Assembly (NCBI RefSeq): GCF_000005505.3
Contig: NC_016131.3
Span: 14,653,501-14,717,500 of the forward strand
Source: Brachypodium distachyon
Taxonomy: Eukaryota; Streptophyta; Magnoliopsida; Poales; Poaceae
Reading direction: 5' to 3'
Length of the DNA stretch: 64,000 nucleotides
Shown here in pieces: positions 11,053-22,870 of this stretch. Both the position numbers and the translations under genes were made by a program. Numbering within the stretch: the first letter of the stretch is position 1; each line of letters opens with the position of its first letter. Below the pieces are notes generated by a model. It was not told where the DNA came from. It was given only the letters and a program-made list of their open reading frames with translations, and searched no databases.

Positions 11053-12998
11053 ACCGCGAACAACAGCCCGTAGCTCTCGCTGGCAAGTGGGCCCCAGTTT
11101 CCCGTATCGAGCACCGCGTCCAAACACGTCACCCCCGCAGCGGCGAACCTGCACTGAACCAAACCACCATGCAAGCATCTAGCCCGAGCCCCGAGCTACT
11201 CTGGTTCCCGGGAGATCGTTAACACTTTGGCAGCGATGGATGGACGACCGTGACATCGTAACTAGACGAGATTTATCGGAAAAAAATGTGTCTATTTTCC
11301 TGACGTCTGATTTTCTAAAAATGCTTAAATTTCAGTCAGAGTTAGTAGAGTAGTCGGATTAGGATTTGGATGCCATCCCAACTCAACCCATCCATCCTTC
11401 CTCTCGAATTTTACAAGACAATTAGATTTAATAGCTGAGAAATCAATTTATTTCTGACTAAAACTTAGACAACTTAAGTACATAGCAAAACCGAAAAACA
11501 CACAAACTCACTGGATGAGGCACACTTTCACATCATCCGTTGGAATGAGGGAGTAAAACGATCATGATGGGTTCATAGTCCTAAGTATTTTTCTCGAAAA
11601 GACGACGTAAACTGCTTTAGAAAAATTAGAATCATCCCCGGCCTAACTTCCCAGATTTTGTTTACCCAAACAATTTTTCAGATGGTACGTTTCTGTGAAT
11701 ATCGACCGATCGATCGTGTGCGATCTCTGATAAGGATCCCTTCCCCTGTTTAGCCTTGAGACCAAAACAGACACACACACACACACACACACCATGTGTA
11801 GTACGTGTATCTCTTATCTCTTCTGCCTTTTTTCATTTGCTCCTCTTTTTTAGCAGTTATACAGGCAGTGACATGCATGCATTTAGATTTTATATTTCAT
11901 TTATTTATTAACATTAAAGTGCTGAAAATTAGGCTGAATGATTCAAGAATTTCGATCGACCGATCCATCCATCCATGCATGCATCGACAGGTTAGGTCGG
12001 CCAGCAACGATTTAGCAGCGGCTAGCCGCGTCCGAAACGATCGAAATGTGCCTTTTTGTAACCATGGTGGTGTACACCTAAGTTTATTTGCTAACCGTAG
12101 GGTTCCTTTTCCATTTCTGCTCTGCTGCTTGGTATGCTCCGAGAGCAAGTACCGAAACAACATTGCTTGCTGGCTTTTGGGAAAATGATACTGACTCAGC
12201 GTCCGTTCGTCCGTCCGTCCGGCGTCCGAGCGTGTCATATCCGCGTAGGATTAGGTGCACCTTGTCTGAAGATTCGTGTATCAGGTTTCAGGTCGCTCTC
12301 AGGGCCTCGTACGACGATTTTCTTTCCCCTCGAAACGATGATTTTTTTTTATCCTTCCGTCTAACCAACGAAAATTGAGTACTGCTAGCTAGTAGTTGCA
12401 GGTTTCAGTATTTTGCCTCCTTGTCGAACAACGATATTGTTTTGCCGCGTGAGAAACGTGCATTAACCGATTCGGACAGTGGAGAGTCGTATACCCAGCT
12501 CTGGCACCAGAAAAGTGAGGGTACGCTTACGTACATTGATGGCCGAGTTCGATAAGAATATGCGGATTTGGATCTCCTGACTTAAAATCAGTGACTTTAT
12601 GGTCACTGACAGGTGAGGCTGGGTCCACATGTCACTGACTTCAATGACTTTTAAATCAGATGACCCCTCTCCAGAATACGCACTTACTTACATTCGTACG
12701 CATGTGGGCAAAAGGCTGCAGCTCTTGTTTACGACCATAACGACCTAAGTACGTAAGGGCGTACGACAGATCGATCGAGCTATATACGTACGTACGTACA
12801 CTGCGGATCCAGCAGCAAAGCGGCCCTGATCCGGCGTCAGAAAGGCGTATTTATTCTGTTTGTTCGTGTGTGCATATGTGCTTGTGCTAGTACGTCAGGA
12901 AGGAGCATATTTCTACGAACCTCACGTATGCAAGAAATTGAAGACGAAATCGTGAAGATTCCCGTTACTAATCTTCAGGAGTTTGGGAGTGGACAGTG
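11053..12998. other. Intergenic region with microsatellites
   Basis: No gene is recognised. It contains an (AC)n tract of about 11 units at 11771-11792 and an ACGT run near 12784-12799. A short imperfect inverted repeat around 12570-12660 (GACTTAAAATCAGTGAC and its diverged reverse near TCACTGACTTCAATGAC) may be a MITE remnant. Confidence 0.45.
11771..11792. repeat. (AC)n microsatellite
   Basis: About eleven AC units in an otherwise non-repetitive AT-rich spacer. Confidence 0.9.
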
Positions 12999-13424
12999 GA
13001 GTGAGTAGATTACTTAAAAAAGGTTTTCGGTTAGGGTTTAAGGCGGTCTTGGCGACTTGGCGGCGGTACCCTAGATCGACTTGGTTTGGATGGAGATTGT
13101 CTCCTATCCACGCAAGGAGTCCCTGCGGGATTCTGGCTTCGGAGGGAAGAGCGCTAGCGCGGCTCGAACGACGGGTAAGGAAGGAGTTTGTGTTCGGAAC
13201 GATCTCGGTGAGTTGGCGACGGCCCTTAAAAGCGCCGCCAGAGGGAGATCGGATCACGCAATCTCACAATCCCAAGGTGCGTACTTCGATCCAGGCGACC
13301 GATCCACTCGAACCCTGCAAAGCTCGATGGCATCGTTGGCTGGTGGGGGTGATAAAGGGGCAGCCGACGAGGCAGCTACCCACCCGAAGCCGGCCGGCGA
13401 CGTCGTTCCCGTAGCAATGCAGGA

Positions 13425-13507
13425 GACGGAGGTGGAGCGGGCGTTGGCAATTGTTTCCAAGGAGAAGGGTAAGGCGGCGGAGATCCAAGCCGTGACAACG
13501 CAGTTTC
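13425..13507 (+). repeat. 83-bp LINE segment, original copy
   Basis: LINE ORF1 sequence beginning GACGGAGGTGGAGCGGGCG and ending GTTTC. It recurs at 14364-14446 inside the LTR element with two substitutions. Confidence 0.9.
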
Positions 13508-13827
13508 TGTTAGATTAATCCAGAGTTGAGTTTGTTTAGGACATGTATGTGTGGTGATGAGCACGTCATGTCCGAGTCTAGATAGGTTAGTAGTATGTGG
13601 CTAATTAGCAGCAATACTAGTAGGTTATGGTTGGAGTCCTAATAGTGTTAGGAGTTGGTTTTGGTGTGCATATATATACATGCATCAGGATCAAGCTTGT
13701 AATGTGAGTTGGAAGAAAGAAATAAAAGAGAGAAATAGAGAGCACGATACACGCCCTTGGCCAAATAATCTTGTGATCGTCTTGTGCGTGTGCGTCTTCA
13801 TGTGATTGATCTTTGGCAAACCCAACA
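13508..13827 (+). repeat. 5' LTR of the nested retrotransposon
   Basis: 320 bp with TG...CA ends and a short imperfect terminal repeat (TGTT...AACA). It holds ATATATATACATG-type promoter-like sequence and AATAAAAG. It differs from the right LTR by scattered substitutions and small indels, indicating an old insertion. Confidence 0.88.
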
Positions 13828-14363
13828 TTTGGTATCAGAGCGAGGTCCAAGATTTGAAGACGCGCTTGCCCCGGGGAGGTGATGTGCTAGCGCCTCGGGG
13901 CGGCAACGGTGGCGGAGTGGTGTCCGCGGATTGGATCAGGCAATCGGTGGCTGTGCGGTGGAGCGACGTTCAGCAGATCAGATAGGACTATCGTCGCAGT
14001 GGACCGATCTCCTAGTAACGAGAGATCATCCTGATCGTCGGAAAGTACTCGACATCAGGTCAAGCTGCGTATGTACGTCCAGGTCAGCGTCTGTGAGTCG
14101 TGGTTGTGTCCAAATGCTCGTCTGTGTGGGACTATGTTGCAGCGGAAGTGCGTCACGGTCGAAGAACTGTCCGGTGAGGTGTATCACTGAGGGTGAAGAC
14201 GTGTGTGCAGACAAGGTGGCGGGTGTCATCTGTGTGTCTCGATGAGAAGACGGAAGCTCAAGCGTATAGTGGGGCGGTGTACCAGTGAAGGTGAGTCTCT
14301 TCAATGAGGACATGTCTCTACGTGGAGCTATGGGTTTAGCTAGCGCGTATTGCGCTAGGTGTG

Positions 14364-14446
14364 GACGGAGGTGGAGCGGGCGTTGGCAATTGTTTCCAAG
14401 GAGAAGGGTAAGGCGGCGGAGATCCAAGCCGTGACGAGGCAGTTTC
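14364..14446 (+). repeat. 83-bp LINE segment, duplicate inside the LTR element
   Basis: Matches 13425-13507 at 81 of 83 positions and abuts the right LTR exactly as the original abuts the left LTR. Confidence 0.9.
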
Positions 14447-14741
14447 TGTTAGATTAATCAAGAGTTGAGTTTGTTTAGGACATGTACGTGTGGTAATGAG
14501 CACGCGTGTCTGAGTCTAGATAGGTTAGTAGTACGTGGCTAATTAGTAGCAATACTAGTAGGTTACAGTTGGAGTCCTAGTAGTGTTAGGAGTTAGTTTT
14601 GGCGTGCATATATATACATGCACCAGGATCAAGCTTGTAACTTGAGTTGGGAGAAAGAAATAAAAGATAAAACCCAAATAATCGTGTGATCGTTGTGTGC
14701 GTGTGCGTCTTCATATGATTGATCTTTGGGCAAACCCAACA
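14447..14741 (+). repeat. 3' LTR of the nested retrotransposon
   Basis: 295 bp, colinear with the left LTR but about 25 bp shorter through a deletion in its second half (after AATAAAAGA). Confidence 0.88.
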
Positions 14742-16161
14742 GTTTCCACGTGCGCCGGAGATTCTGAACGCAGGTCCTAAGAAGTTCCTTGACGATGATG
14801 GTCCAGCTCTTGAGGACGACATCTTAGATCTAGATACTGAAGTGGAGGAGGAGCAACTGGTGGTTCTATGGAACATACTGAGTAGGTTCTACTCTTTACG
14901 CCGGGCGAACCCTGATTTGCTGCTGCCGGAGTTCAAGAGGAAGTGGCAACTGAGGGCGGATCTGAAGTTTAAAGTACTTGATGACAACTTGTATGTGCTG
15001 ACTTTTGAAGCAGAAGGAGATTACAATCACGTCTTGCGTGGAGGACCGTGGACTGTTAGAGGAGAGGTGCTGCTGGTCGCGGCCATTGATGGGACGGTGC
15101 CAATTATGGAGATTCAGCTAACTCAACTTGCCCTCTGGTCCAGAATCTATAATCTCCCACCTAACGTGCAGACACAACGTATTGGCCGTGCATTGGGTGG
15201 CAGGCTGGGGAACGTCCGTGAGGTGGACGTTGATGCCTCGGGTCAAGGAACTAGCGATAGCTTGCGGGTTTGCGTTTATGTGGATATCCAGAAGCCACTG
15301 AAGCAGGAGGTGTCTGTGCGTGTCAATGGGCAGATGCGTGCTTACCCGGTCAGGTATGAGCGTCTGCAGGATATCTGCTTCCATTGTGGTTTGATTGGCC
15401 ATGCGAAGAACGACTGTTTGAAGGAAAGACATGGTGAAAAATCTCTGCTCCTGGATTCTAAGCTGCGTTGCTCGCCATTACGCAAAGGAGATAGGAAGGA
15501 AGGGGTGATCCGAGCCGAATCCAGTGCTAGAAGGAGCCTGATGACACCGTTTGGTGCTGCTATGTCCTCATCGAGGAGTCGTACTGGCTCGTCTAATGGG
15601 GCAGGTTGCCGGCTGCGTAAGGAGGCGGCAGAGGCTGCGGAGGAACTGTCAAACAAAGTTAACGATCTTCATGTGTCAGGGGGCGAGCAGAAGGAAGTGG
15701 AATCACATCTGGATGTGGAGGATACAAGTAAAAATAAGAGTGAAGCTAATCAATCTGGAAAGAAGGCTCCTTTTAGGCGTACTAGCAGATCTGGGAAGGG
15801 GGAGAGCCTTAATGAACCAACCTCATCTGACATGATCCCACCTTTAAAGGAGTTGCGGAATGGGATGCAGAACATGGGGGATGATACCAGTTCTGCCACG
15901 GAGGACTCGTCACTGCCGCTGAACCAGGGCAGGAAACATACTGCTGATGAGCAAGAAGAGATCCCTATGGACACGACAAATAACAATTTGGCGCTGATCG
16001 TGTACTCTGATGGCTTGACCGGAGGGGCTACAAAGAAAGATAAAATGGACCCGGACGTTAACCCAAGGAGCAATGGCGGAGGGAACGTCAAGGAGCGTCT
16101 GCCGAAAAAGGCAGCGACTAGTCATGGGGCTACCAGCAATCTGACGGGCCCGTCAGAGCCA

Positions 16162-19100
16162 ATGAATTGCCTAAGCTAGAACTGCTGGGGGATGGGGAAT
16201 ACCCGGACAGTTCGAGAGCTTGTTACGCTTGCTAAAGCGAATCATCCCAAGATAGTTTTTTTGTGTGAGACTAGACAGAAAAAAGAAAAGTTGAAGCGTC
16301 TTCGTGGTCGTTTAGGTTTAAAGGGTTTTGATGGTGTGAGTAGCGATGGCCAGAGTGGTGGTCTCGCCCTTTTTTGGCATGAACAATTATGTATTGATAT
16401 CCAGTCTATGAGTGAAAAGCACATTGATGCGTATGTGAGGTGTTCCCTGAATGATGATATGTGGCGGTTGACGTGTGTCTATGGGAAACCGAGAGCGGAG
16501 GATCGCCATCTTATGTGGCAGCTTCTACGTGATCTAAAAGTTCAATCTGATCTTCCTTGGCTTGTTTTGGGTGACTTCAATGAAGCAATGTGGCAGTTTG
16601 AACATTTCTCGAAAAGGCTGCGAAGCGAGAGTCAGATGCTTGCTTTTCGTGATGTACTGGAGGTTTGTGAGTTAGATGACTTGGGTTTCTCAGGCTTGCC
16701 ATACACCTTTGATAATAGACAAAGGGAACCAAAGAATCTTAAGGTCCGGCTGGACCGGGCTGTTGCTAATTTCAATTGGCGTCTGCGTTTTCAGTCTAAT
16801 TCGGTTAAACACTTGATCTCTCCTTGCTCTGATCATAGTGCTTTGCTTGTGTGTGTGGATCTTGATACTGATCCAGGCGCAGGCCGGAGAAGACAGCAAT
16901 ATGAAATCATGTGGGAGAGGGGTCCAGCACCGCCGGAGATTATTGAGAACGCGTGGTGCAAGGCGGGGCCAAAGCACGACTTGGGTGAGATTAATGGGGC
17001 ACAGGCCGGAGTTATGGGTTCTTTGTCTCTCTAGAGCAAACACAAATTCGGCCATGTGATCCGTGATATTGAAAAGTCTAGAACTAGGCTTGAGGAGCTC
17101 AGGGCAATGAATGCCGAAAGGCAAGAAATTAGACGAGAAGAAGACCACATGAACGAATTGCTTTACCGTGAGGAAATGCTGTGGCTGCAGAGGTCCCGCA
17201 TTAATTGGTTGAAGGAAGGGGACCGAAATACGAAGTTCTTCCATGGTAAGACTGTCTGGAGAGCTCGCAAAAATTGTATTAAGCAGCTACAGGGCGCTGA
17301 TGGTATAATTCATACAAAAAAACATGCTATGCATGCGCTCACTACGGATTACTTCCAGGCTCTTTTTACTTCTGATCCGAGCATTAATTTTCATGAGCTT
17401 GTTGGTATTACTCCTGAAGTAGTGACGGCGGATATGAATGAAGCTTTGTGCCAGCCTTTTTGTGATAAGGAAATTGCCGACGCTCTCTTCCAGATTGGCC
17501 CTCTCAAAGCTCCCGGGATAGATGGTTTCCCTACGAGTTTCTATCAGCGGAATTGGCACATCATGAAGGACGAAGTGATCGGCGCCATGAAGAGGTTCTT
17601 TGATACCGGTGAACTACCGGAGGATGTCAATAATCTGTCATTGTGTTGATTCCCAAGGTTGACCAGCCTATGTCCCTTAAAGACTACCGACCAATTAGCT
17701 TATGCTCGGTTTTATACAAGGTGGTTGCTAAGTGCCTGGTTAATCGTCTGCGGCCTTTATTGGGAGAGATGATCTTCCTAAATCAGAGTGCCTTTGTTCC
17801 CGAACGTATGATTACTGATGATGCATTGCTGGCCTTTGAGTGTATGCATTTTATTGATCATGCAAAGACTGAGGAGAATAGCTTTTGTGCATATAAGCTT
17901 GACTTGTCCAAGGCTTATGACCGAGTGGATTGGAGATATTTGGAGTGCACGATGCAAAAGATGGGTTTCTCGCACATTTGGAGGAAGTGGATTATGACAT
18001 GTGTGTCCACAGTGCGATATTCAATTAAATTTAATGGAACCATCTTGGATTCGTTTGCACCATCTCGCGGTTTACGGCAAGGTGATCCTTTATCCCCGTT
18101 TCTATTTCTGTTTGTGGCTGACGGACTGTCTACTCTCCTTCGACAAGCTACCCAGCAAGGATCCATAACGCCTGTCAAGGTGTGTCTTCGCGCCCCTGGG
18201 ATCTCACATCTGCTCTTCGCGGATGATACTTTGCTATTCTTTAGAGCTACGGTCCAGGAGGCTCAGTATGTTAGACAAGTTTTGAAGACGTATGAGCAGG
18301 CGACGGGGCAGCTTATTAACCCGGAGAAATGCTCTATCTTGTTCGGTGCTTCTTGTGCGGAGATCAACAAAACTGGTGTCCGCGATGCTTTGCAAGTGGT
18401 CCAGGAAGGTTTTGAAACTAAGTATCTTGGACTCCCTACCCCGGAAGGTCGGGTGAATAAAAGTAAATTCCAGAATTTGCAGGCGAAGATGCAGGAGAGG
18501 CTATTGCAGTGGGGAGATTCCTATTTGTCGGCCGGGGGAAAAGAGGTTTTGATCAAGGCGGTTGCTCAAGCTCTTCCTACCTATATCATTGGTGTGTTTA
18601 AACTTCCTTTTGCTGTTTGTGAGGATTTAACACGGATGACTCGCAATTATTGGTGGGGTGTGGAAAGTGGCAAACGCAAGACACATTGGATTTCATGGAG
18701 CCGCATGTCCCAGCCGAAGAACATGGGTGGAATAGGCTTTCGGGACATGCGTATATTCAATCAGGCCTTGTTGGCACGCCAAGCTTGGCGATTGTTGGAG
18801 TTCCCTAAGAGCTTATGTGCGCAGGTCCTTAAAGCTCGGTACTATCCTGATGGCGACTTGATGGATATTGTGTTTGTCGGAAATGCTTCGTCGACATGGC
18901 GAGCTATAGCTTATGGCCTTGAGCTGTTGAAGGAAGGCATTATCTAGCGTGTTGGCTGGGGTACTAACATCCGAGTGTGGCGTGATAACTGGAACCCCCG
19001 CGAAACTCACCTTAAACCTGCCAGTTTAAAAGGTCGTTGCCGCTCAAGATGGGTTGCGGATTTCCTAGATGATAATGGTCGCTGGAGTTTCTCCCGGTGG

Positions 19101-20293
19101 ATGTTGACGCCATATCGAAGTTTAGGCCAGCGGTGAGGAATGATGGCGATTTCTATGCCTGGCACCCGGAGAAGACTGGTATCTTTACCGTGCATTCTAC
19201 TTATAAATTGGGTCTCCGGCTTGCATCTTATGATCCGAATACTCCCACGTCCAGCTCCTTCCCTGATGGTGCCTGGCCTTGTTGGGACTTAATCTGGAAG
19301 AGTGCGGTGCCGCAGAAGGTACACATCTTTGCTTGGAAGGTGGCGACTGCCTGCCTTGCTACTCGAGTTAATAAGAAGAAGAGATCGCTGGAGAAACACG
19401 GTACCTGTACCATTTGTGGGAATGGCGAAGAAAATTCTTACCACGCTCTGTGCGAGTGCCCCCATGCGCGTGTGCTGTGGATTGCCATGCAGGAGTGCTG
19501 GGATATCCCGGATGCTGTTCATGGTGATGCCCGATCTGAATGGCTGTTTATTCTGCTCGAGAATGTAACGGGTGCAGATATCCCTCTTGCTGCTACTGCT
19601 GCTCCGGAGGATTTGGCATGTCCATAATGAGTTCACCCATGACAAGTCTCCGCCGCCAGTCCCTGCGTCTAAGTCTTTCCTGGAGAGCTACGCTGAGTCG
19701 CTGTTGGCTATTAAGCAGTTTCCTAATACTGATCACGGCTAAAGGAAAGGAGATCGTGTGTTTCAGCTCTTTGAAACCTGTAAAACGGCGAAGGCATTTG
19801 GATGAGGAGGAGTTGGCATGGCAGAAACCGTCGAGGGCTGGACCAAACTTAATGTTGATGGAAGCTTTGTCGCTGAAACCGGAGAAGCAGGTACGGGCAT
19901 GGTCCTGCATGACCACCCGGGGCGCCTGTGTTCAGTGATGTACGCTATCTTCAAGCCTGTCAGGATGCTCTCGAGGCGGAACTGGCCGCATGCATGGAGA
20001 GGCTTGCTCTCGCCCTGGAATGCACGACGCTACCGATAGTGATGGAGACTGATAGTTCTCGGTTGGTTTCTCTTGTCAACGCCAGGTCTCGTGATCGGTC
20101 CCGGTACCGCAGTTTTGTTGAAGAACTGAAGCGTCTGCTCGCAATGCCAAGGAAGATTAAAATCACCAAAGTTCATAGATCTCAGAATAGGGTCAGTCGT
20201 GATCTCGCTGCTTTTGCAAGAACTAGCCGACGTACCAATTGTTGGCTCTGGTGTAATCCGCTTGTGGAGAACACTGATGTAACCCATATCTGA
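16162..20293 (+). pseudogene. LINE ORF2 (endonuclease, reverse transcriptase, zf-RVT, RNase H), multiply broken
   Basis: The start MNCLS is followed by TAG (16177) in place of the Trp of the conserved SWNC motif. The endonuclease/exonuclease/phosphatase domain covers 16195-16860 (FLCETRQ, LVLGDFNE, SDHSALLV). A second TAG lies at 17033. A frameshift near 17640 precedes the reverse transcriptase core at 17643-18600 (DYRPISLCSVLYK, KLDLSKAYDRVDW, GLRQGDPLSPFLF, LLFADDTLLF). A third TAG at 18945 and a frameshift near 19095 precede the zf-RVT domain (19097-19627; CTICGNGEENSYHALCECPH). An RNase H-like domain with LNVDGSF and ETDSSRLV follows in two frames to 20293. At least six lesions make it non-functional. 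Confidence 0.93.
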
Positions 20294-20342
20294 GTAATGA
20301 AATTTCCCTTCTCGCAAAAAAAAAAGAGTGAGTAGATTACTT

Positions 20343-22870
20343 CATCGATCGTACGTTTGCCATTTAACCGCGCAGCAGGCAGCAATAAATCTCTCGACGC
20401 ATCTCCTCAGGCCTCAGCACAGCTCCTGCCGCGGCAGGCAGGCAGCGGCAGAGTGATCGATTAAATTAGCAACCACACCGGTCCGCAATGAACAACAACC
20501 ACACCAGGCCAAGCCCTTCAATCAATCAACCAGTCTAACAGCAGGTGCAGGGTACAATTCCCCAGTCTCCATCATCGCATCAATATGGCTCCCACAAGAC
20601 ACAACGAGCGAGCGTTTGAGACGAGACAGACTGAGCCACGGAGGAAGTGATTCGGAGAGAAAAAAGAAATTAAATGAATTGAAACGGTGGTCTACGTGAC
20701 GTACGGCCTGCCAAATTTTTAAGCACCTCTGTCCTCACTCACTCAGGGCCGCCGTAATTATTCCTTGTCCAAGAGCAAAAAAGCTGCGCGCACGTCTGAA
20801 TGCATCTTTATAGTATCTCCTACGGCGCACTCTGCAGCATCGTTCGTACTCACCACAAGACCACAATTCAAGTGCTTGACGCCAACCGTAACCTGGTAAC
20901 GGCCCAGCTGGGCGACATGGCTCAGTCACGTCACGGGTTCGGAGTAGTGATTATGTACAAATTTACTATTCGGTTCCGAGTTTGTTTGAACGGAAATGCC
21001 TGAACGTGGCTTTTGCATAGGCAGTCCTGCTTGGAACTCTTGCTGAGTGCTGACACTCCCCTATTCCTCCGGCCGTATGTAGCCTTTCACCGGAAATGTT
21101 TGGGCAGAAGAAGAACTCAAGGAAAGAAATACAAAGAGCAGCAGGGAGCGCACTGACGAACAATGCGACTAGCGATTGGGTGTAGAGCACTAGCTGTTAC
21201 TAGTACAAGTTCGTTAAGACTAACGACCATTGCATGGTTCACGGAATTCCTACCTAAACCCTTGGACCGATCATGAGTCACTGCCCACGATCTATCGACC
21301 CAAAGACGGCAAACAAGGTGGACGTCTGGATCGATCGTGTTGGTCTCTCTCTGGGTAATTGTTAATCACTCGATCGATCAAACTAGTGACTCTTCACACC
21401 CGTGCAGTTGAGATTAAGGCCCTTTCTCTTTGGATCAAAGGAATTTTGGAAGAAAAATAGAGGATTCTAGCCGTAAGAAATAATTCTTACACATGGCCTT
21501 TCAATCATAGGACAAAGAAATTTCATAGGATAGGAAGTTTTTCTCCGAGTTTTGTAGGAATCTAAGCATGAGATCCAACTTGAAAATTGTCTTTTAAAAG
21601 TTTCAGTGCAATTTGGCTCTATCTCTCTCCTCTCTTACTCCAATTAAGTATTATTTAATCTCCAAATTCCTGTGTTTTTCCTATATAACACCCAAACACT
21701 TCTTACAAGTAACTCATGTGTTTTTTATTCCTGTAGTATTCAACATGTCAGGACATTCCAATCCCACATTTTTCCTATTCCTATGTTTTTTGAACCAAAG
21801 AAACCCCAGTGGGGTGAAATATGACGGGACCAAGGACGGACGGATGAATATTACGGCCAAAAGCAAAAGTTGCTGTACTACCAGTACTCGTACAAACAAA
21901 CAAACAGGCTGCGGAGCTGTTTTGCCATCTTTTTCTTCCTTTCTTTCTCTCTGAATGTGTGCTCAAAGGAAAAACAAAAGCTTTGATCGGCCTGCCTCTG
22001 CCTAGACCAGCCAGCTAGCCGGCCGGCCGAGTATCACACCTACACCTGCAATATATGCCGCGGTAAGTGTGCCGAGCCTTTCACCATAGAAAGCAGGGCC
22101 TCCGCCTCCAATTAAATCGCCCCCTGCCGGAAATGCCTGCGGTGTGTTCCTGCGTTGCTTCACTCAAATCAGCTCACTATAGCCCTCTGCTGGCCTCCCT
22201 GCCATTCAAAAGGCTCGGATCTGAGGAGGTCCTTCCTTCAGGAAAGAATAGAATAGGATCGAAAGAAATGCAGGGCATGTAAAACTCGCGGGGCGCTCCA
22301 CCCGTCTCCAGGGACAGTAATCCATGACGTGTAACTCGGTATAGCACGCAGGCACGAGTAGTATAGGACTCTCAGCAGCAGAACGGAAGCACTGTGTGCA
22401 TAGTAGCCTACTAGCACCGGAGAGGGGCCTCTGAGCTGAGTGCTGAGGAGGGGTGTGACACAGGCAGGCTCCCGGCCGTGTGAGCCATCACTTGTCTTGT
22501 CTGTGCCGCAGGCGTCAGGCGGCAGGGATCCACTGCCACAGCAGCTGCCTGGTGTACACGAGTGGCATGATCCCGACCCGGATCCGGCAAACCGCGTAAA
22601 GCCCATGGCCCAGCATCTCCCCCGCGCGTCAAATCCTGTCTCGCGGTTCTCTCTTCTGTTTCACGGCCTCGGACAGTCGGACTCGGCCTGTCCGTTCGTC
22701 AGTCTGGGTTCCGTGAGATCCGGCCCATGAAACGAATGGGATGAAAGCCTCGTCAAAGCCCACACACAGCTCATGCAGTTACTCCCCTCAAAAATAAAAA
22801 TAAAAGCTCATGCAGTTACTACCAAGTACTAACCACCAATCGTGGCCCACCGCTGATATTTCTCTCTCTA
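20343..22870. other. Intergenic region with a MITE-like segment
   Basis: No gene is recognised. From about 21418 to 21810 the sequence resembles a MITE common in pooid grasses: it begins AAGGCCCTTTCTCTTTGGAT and ends with the roughly inverted TTTTTTGAACCAAAGAAACC. Ends and target duplication are too degenerate to fix. The last 100 bp should contain the PPR gene leader. Confidence 0.4.

Larger units (their letters stand above)
13508..14741 (+). mobile_element. Small non-autonomous copia-like LTR retrotransposon nested in the LINE
   Basis: Two direct LTRs, both starting TGTTAGATTAAT and ending CAAACCCAACA, lie at 13508-13827 and 14447-14741. The 5-bp target duplication GTTTC flanks them at 13503-13507 and 14742-14746. 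Directly after the left LTR is TTTGGTATCAGAGC, the tRNA-Met-complementary primer-binding site typical of copia elements. The internal region is only about 620 bp and codes for no gag or pol, so the element is TRIM/LARD-like and depends on enzymes supplied in trans. The last 83 bp before the right LTR are not retroelement sequence but a copy of the LINE sequence flanking the left LTR, and no polypurine tract is seen there. Confidence 0.88.
13327..16179 (+). pseudogene. LINE ORF1 (DUF4283 + CCHC zinc knuckle), split by an LTR element
   Basis: The frame opens at ATG 13327, is interrupted after the GTTTC at 13503-13507 by the LTR element, and resumes in the same frame at 14742. Leaving out the insertion and one copy of its 5-bp duplication gives a continuous frame. 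The DUF4283-like nucleic-acid-binding region lies at about 14860-15100 (FEAEGDYNHVLRGGPWTVRG) and a CCHC knuckle, CFHCGLIGHAKNDC, at about 15375-15420. A hydrophilic Ser/Lys/Glu-rich tail follows. ORF1 proteins of plant L1 elements coat the RNA during retrotransposition. The frame ends at TAG 16177-16179, which looks like a mutated Trp codon inside the start of ORF2 rather than a normal ORF1 stop. Confidence 0.85.
13016..20325 (+). mobile_element. L1-type LINE with RNase H tail, near full length, interrupted and inactivated
   Basis: A perfect 17-bp target-site duplication, GAGTGAGTAGATTACTT, flanks the element at 12999-13015 and 20326-20342, and the right end carries a poly(A) tail (20316-20325). 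Inside are an ORF1 with a DUF4283-type domain and CCHC knuckle, then an ORF2 with endonuclease, reverse transcriptase, zf-RVT and RNase H domains, the usual order of plant L1 elements. A GC-rich 5' UTR of about 300 bp precedes ORF1. The element is split by an LTR retrotransposon at 13508-14741. Its ORF2 has several nonsense and frameshift mutations, so it is dead. The intact target-site duplication shows that both ends are original. Confidence 0.95.

Noticed and set aside
21418..21810. Complete MITE with defined ends
   Set aside because: The sequence resembles a known pooid type, but I could not find a convincing inverted repeat pair plus target duplication, so it is mentioned only within the intergenic entry.
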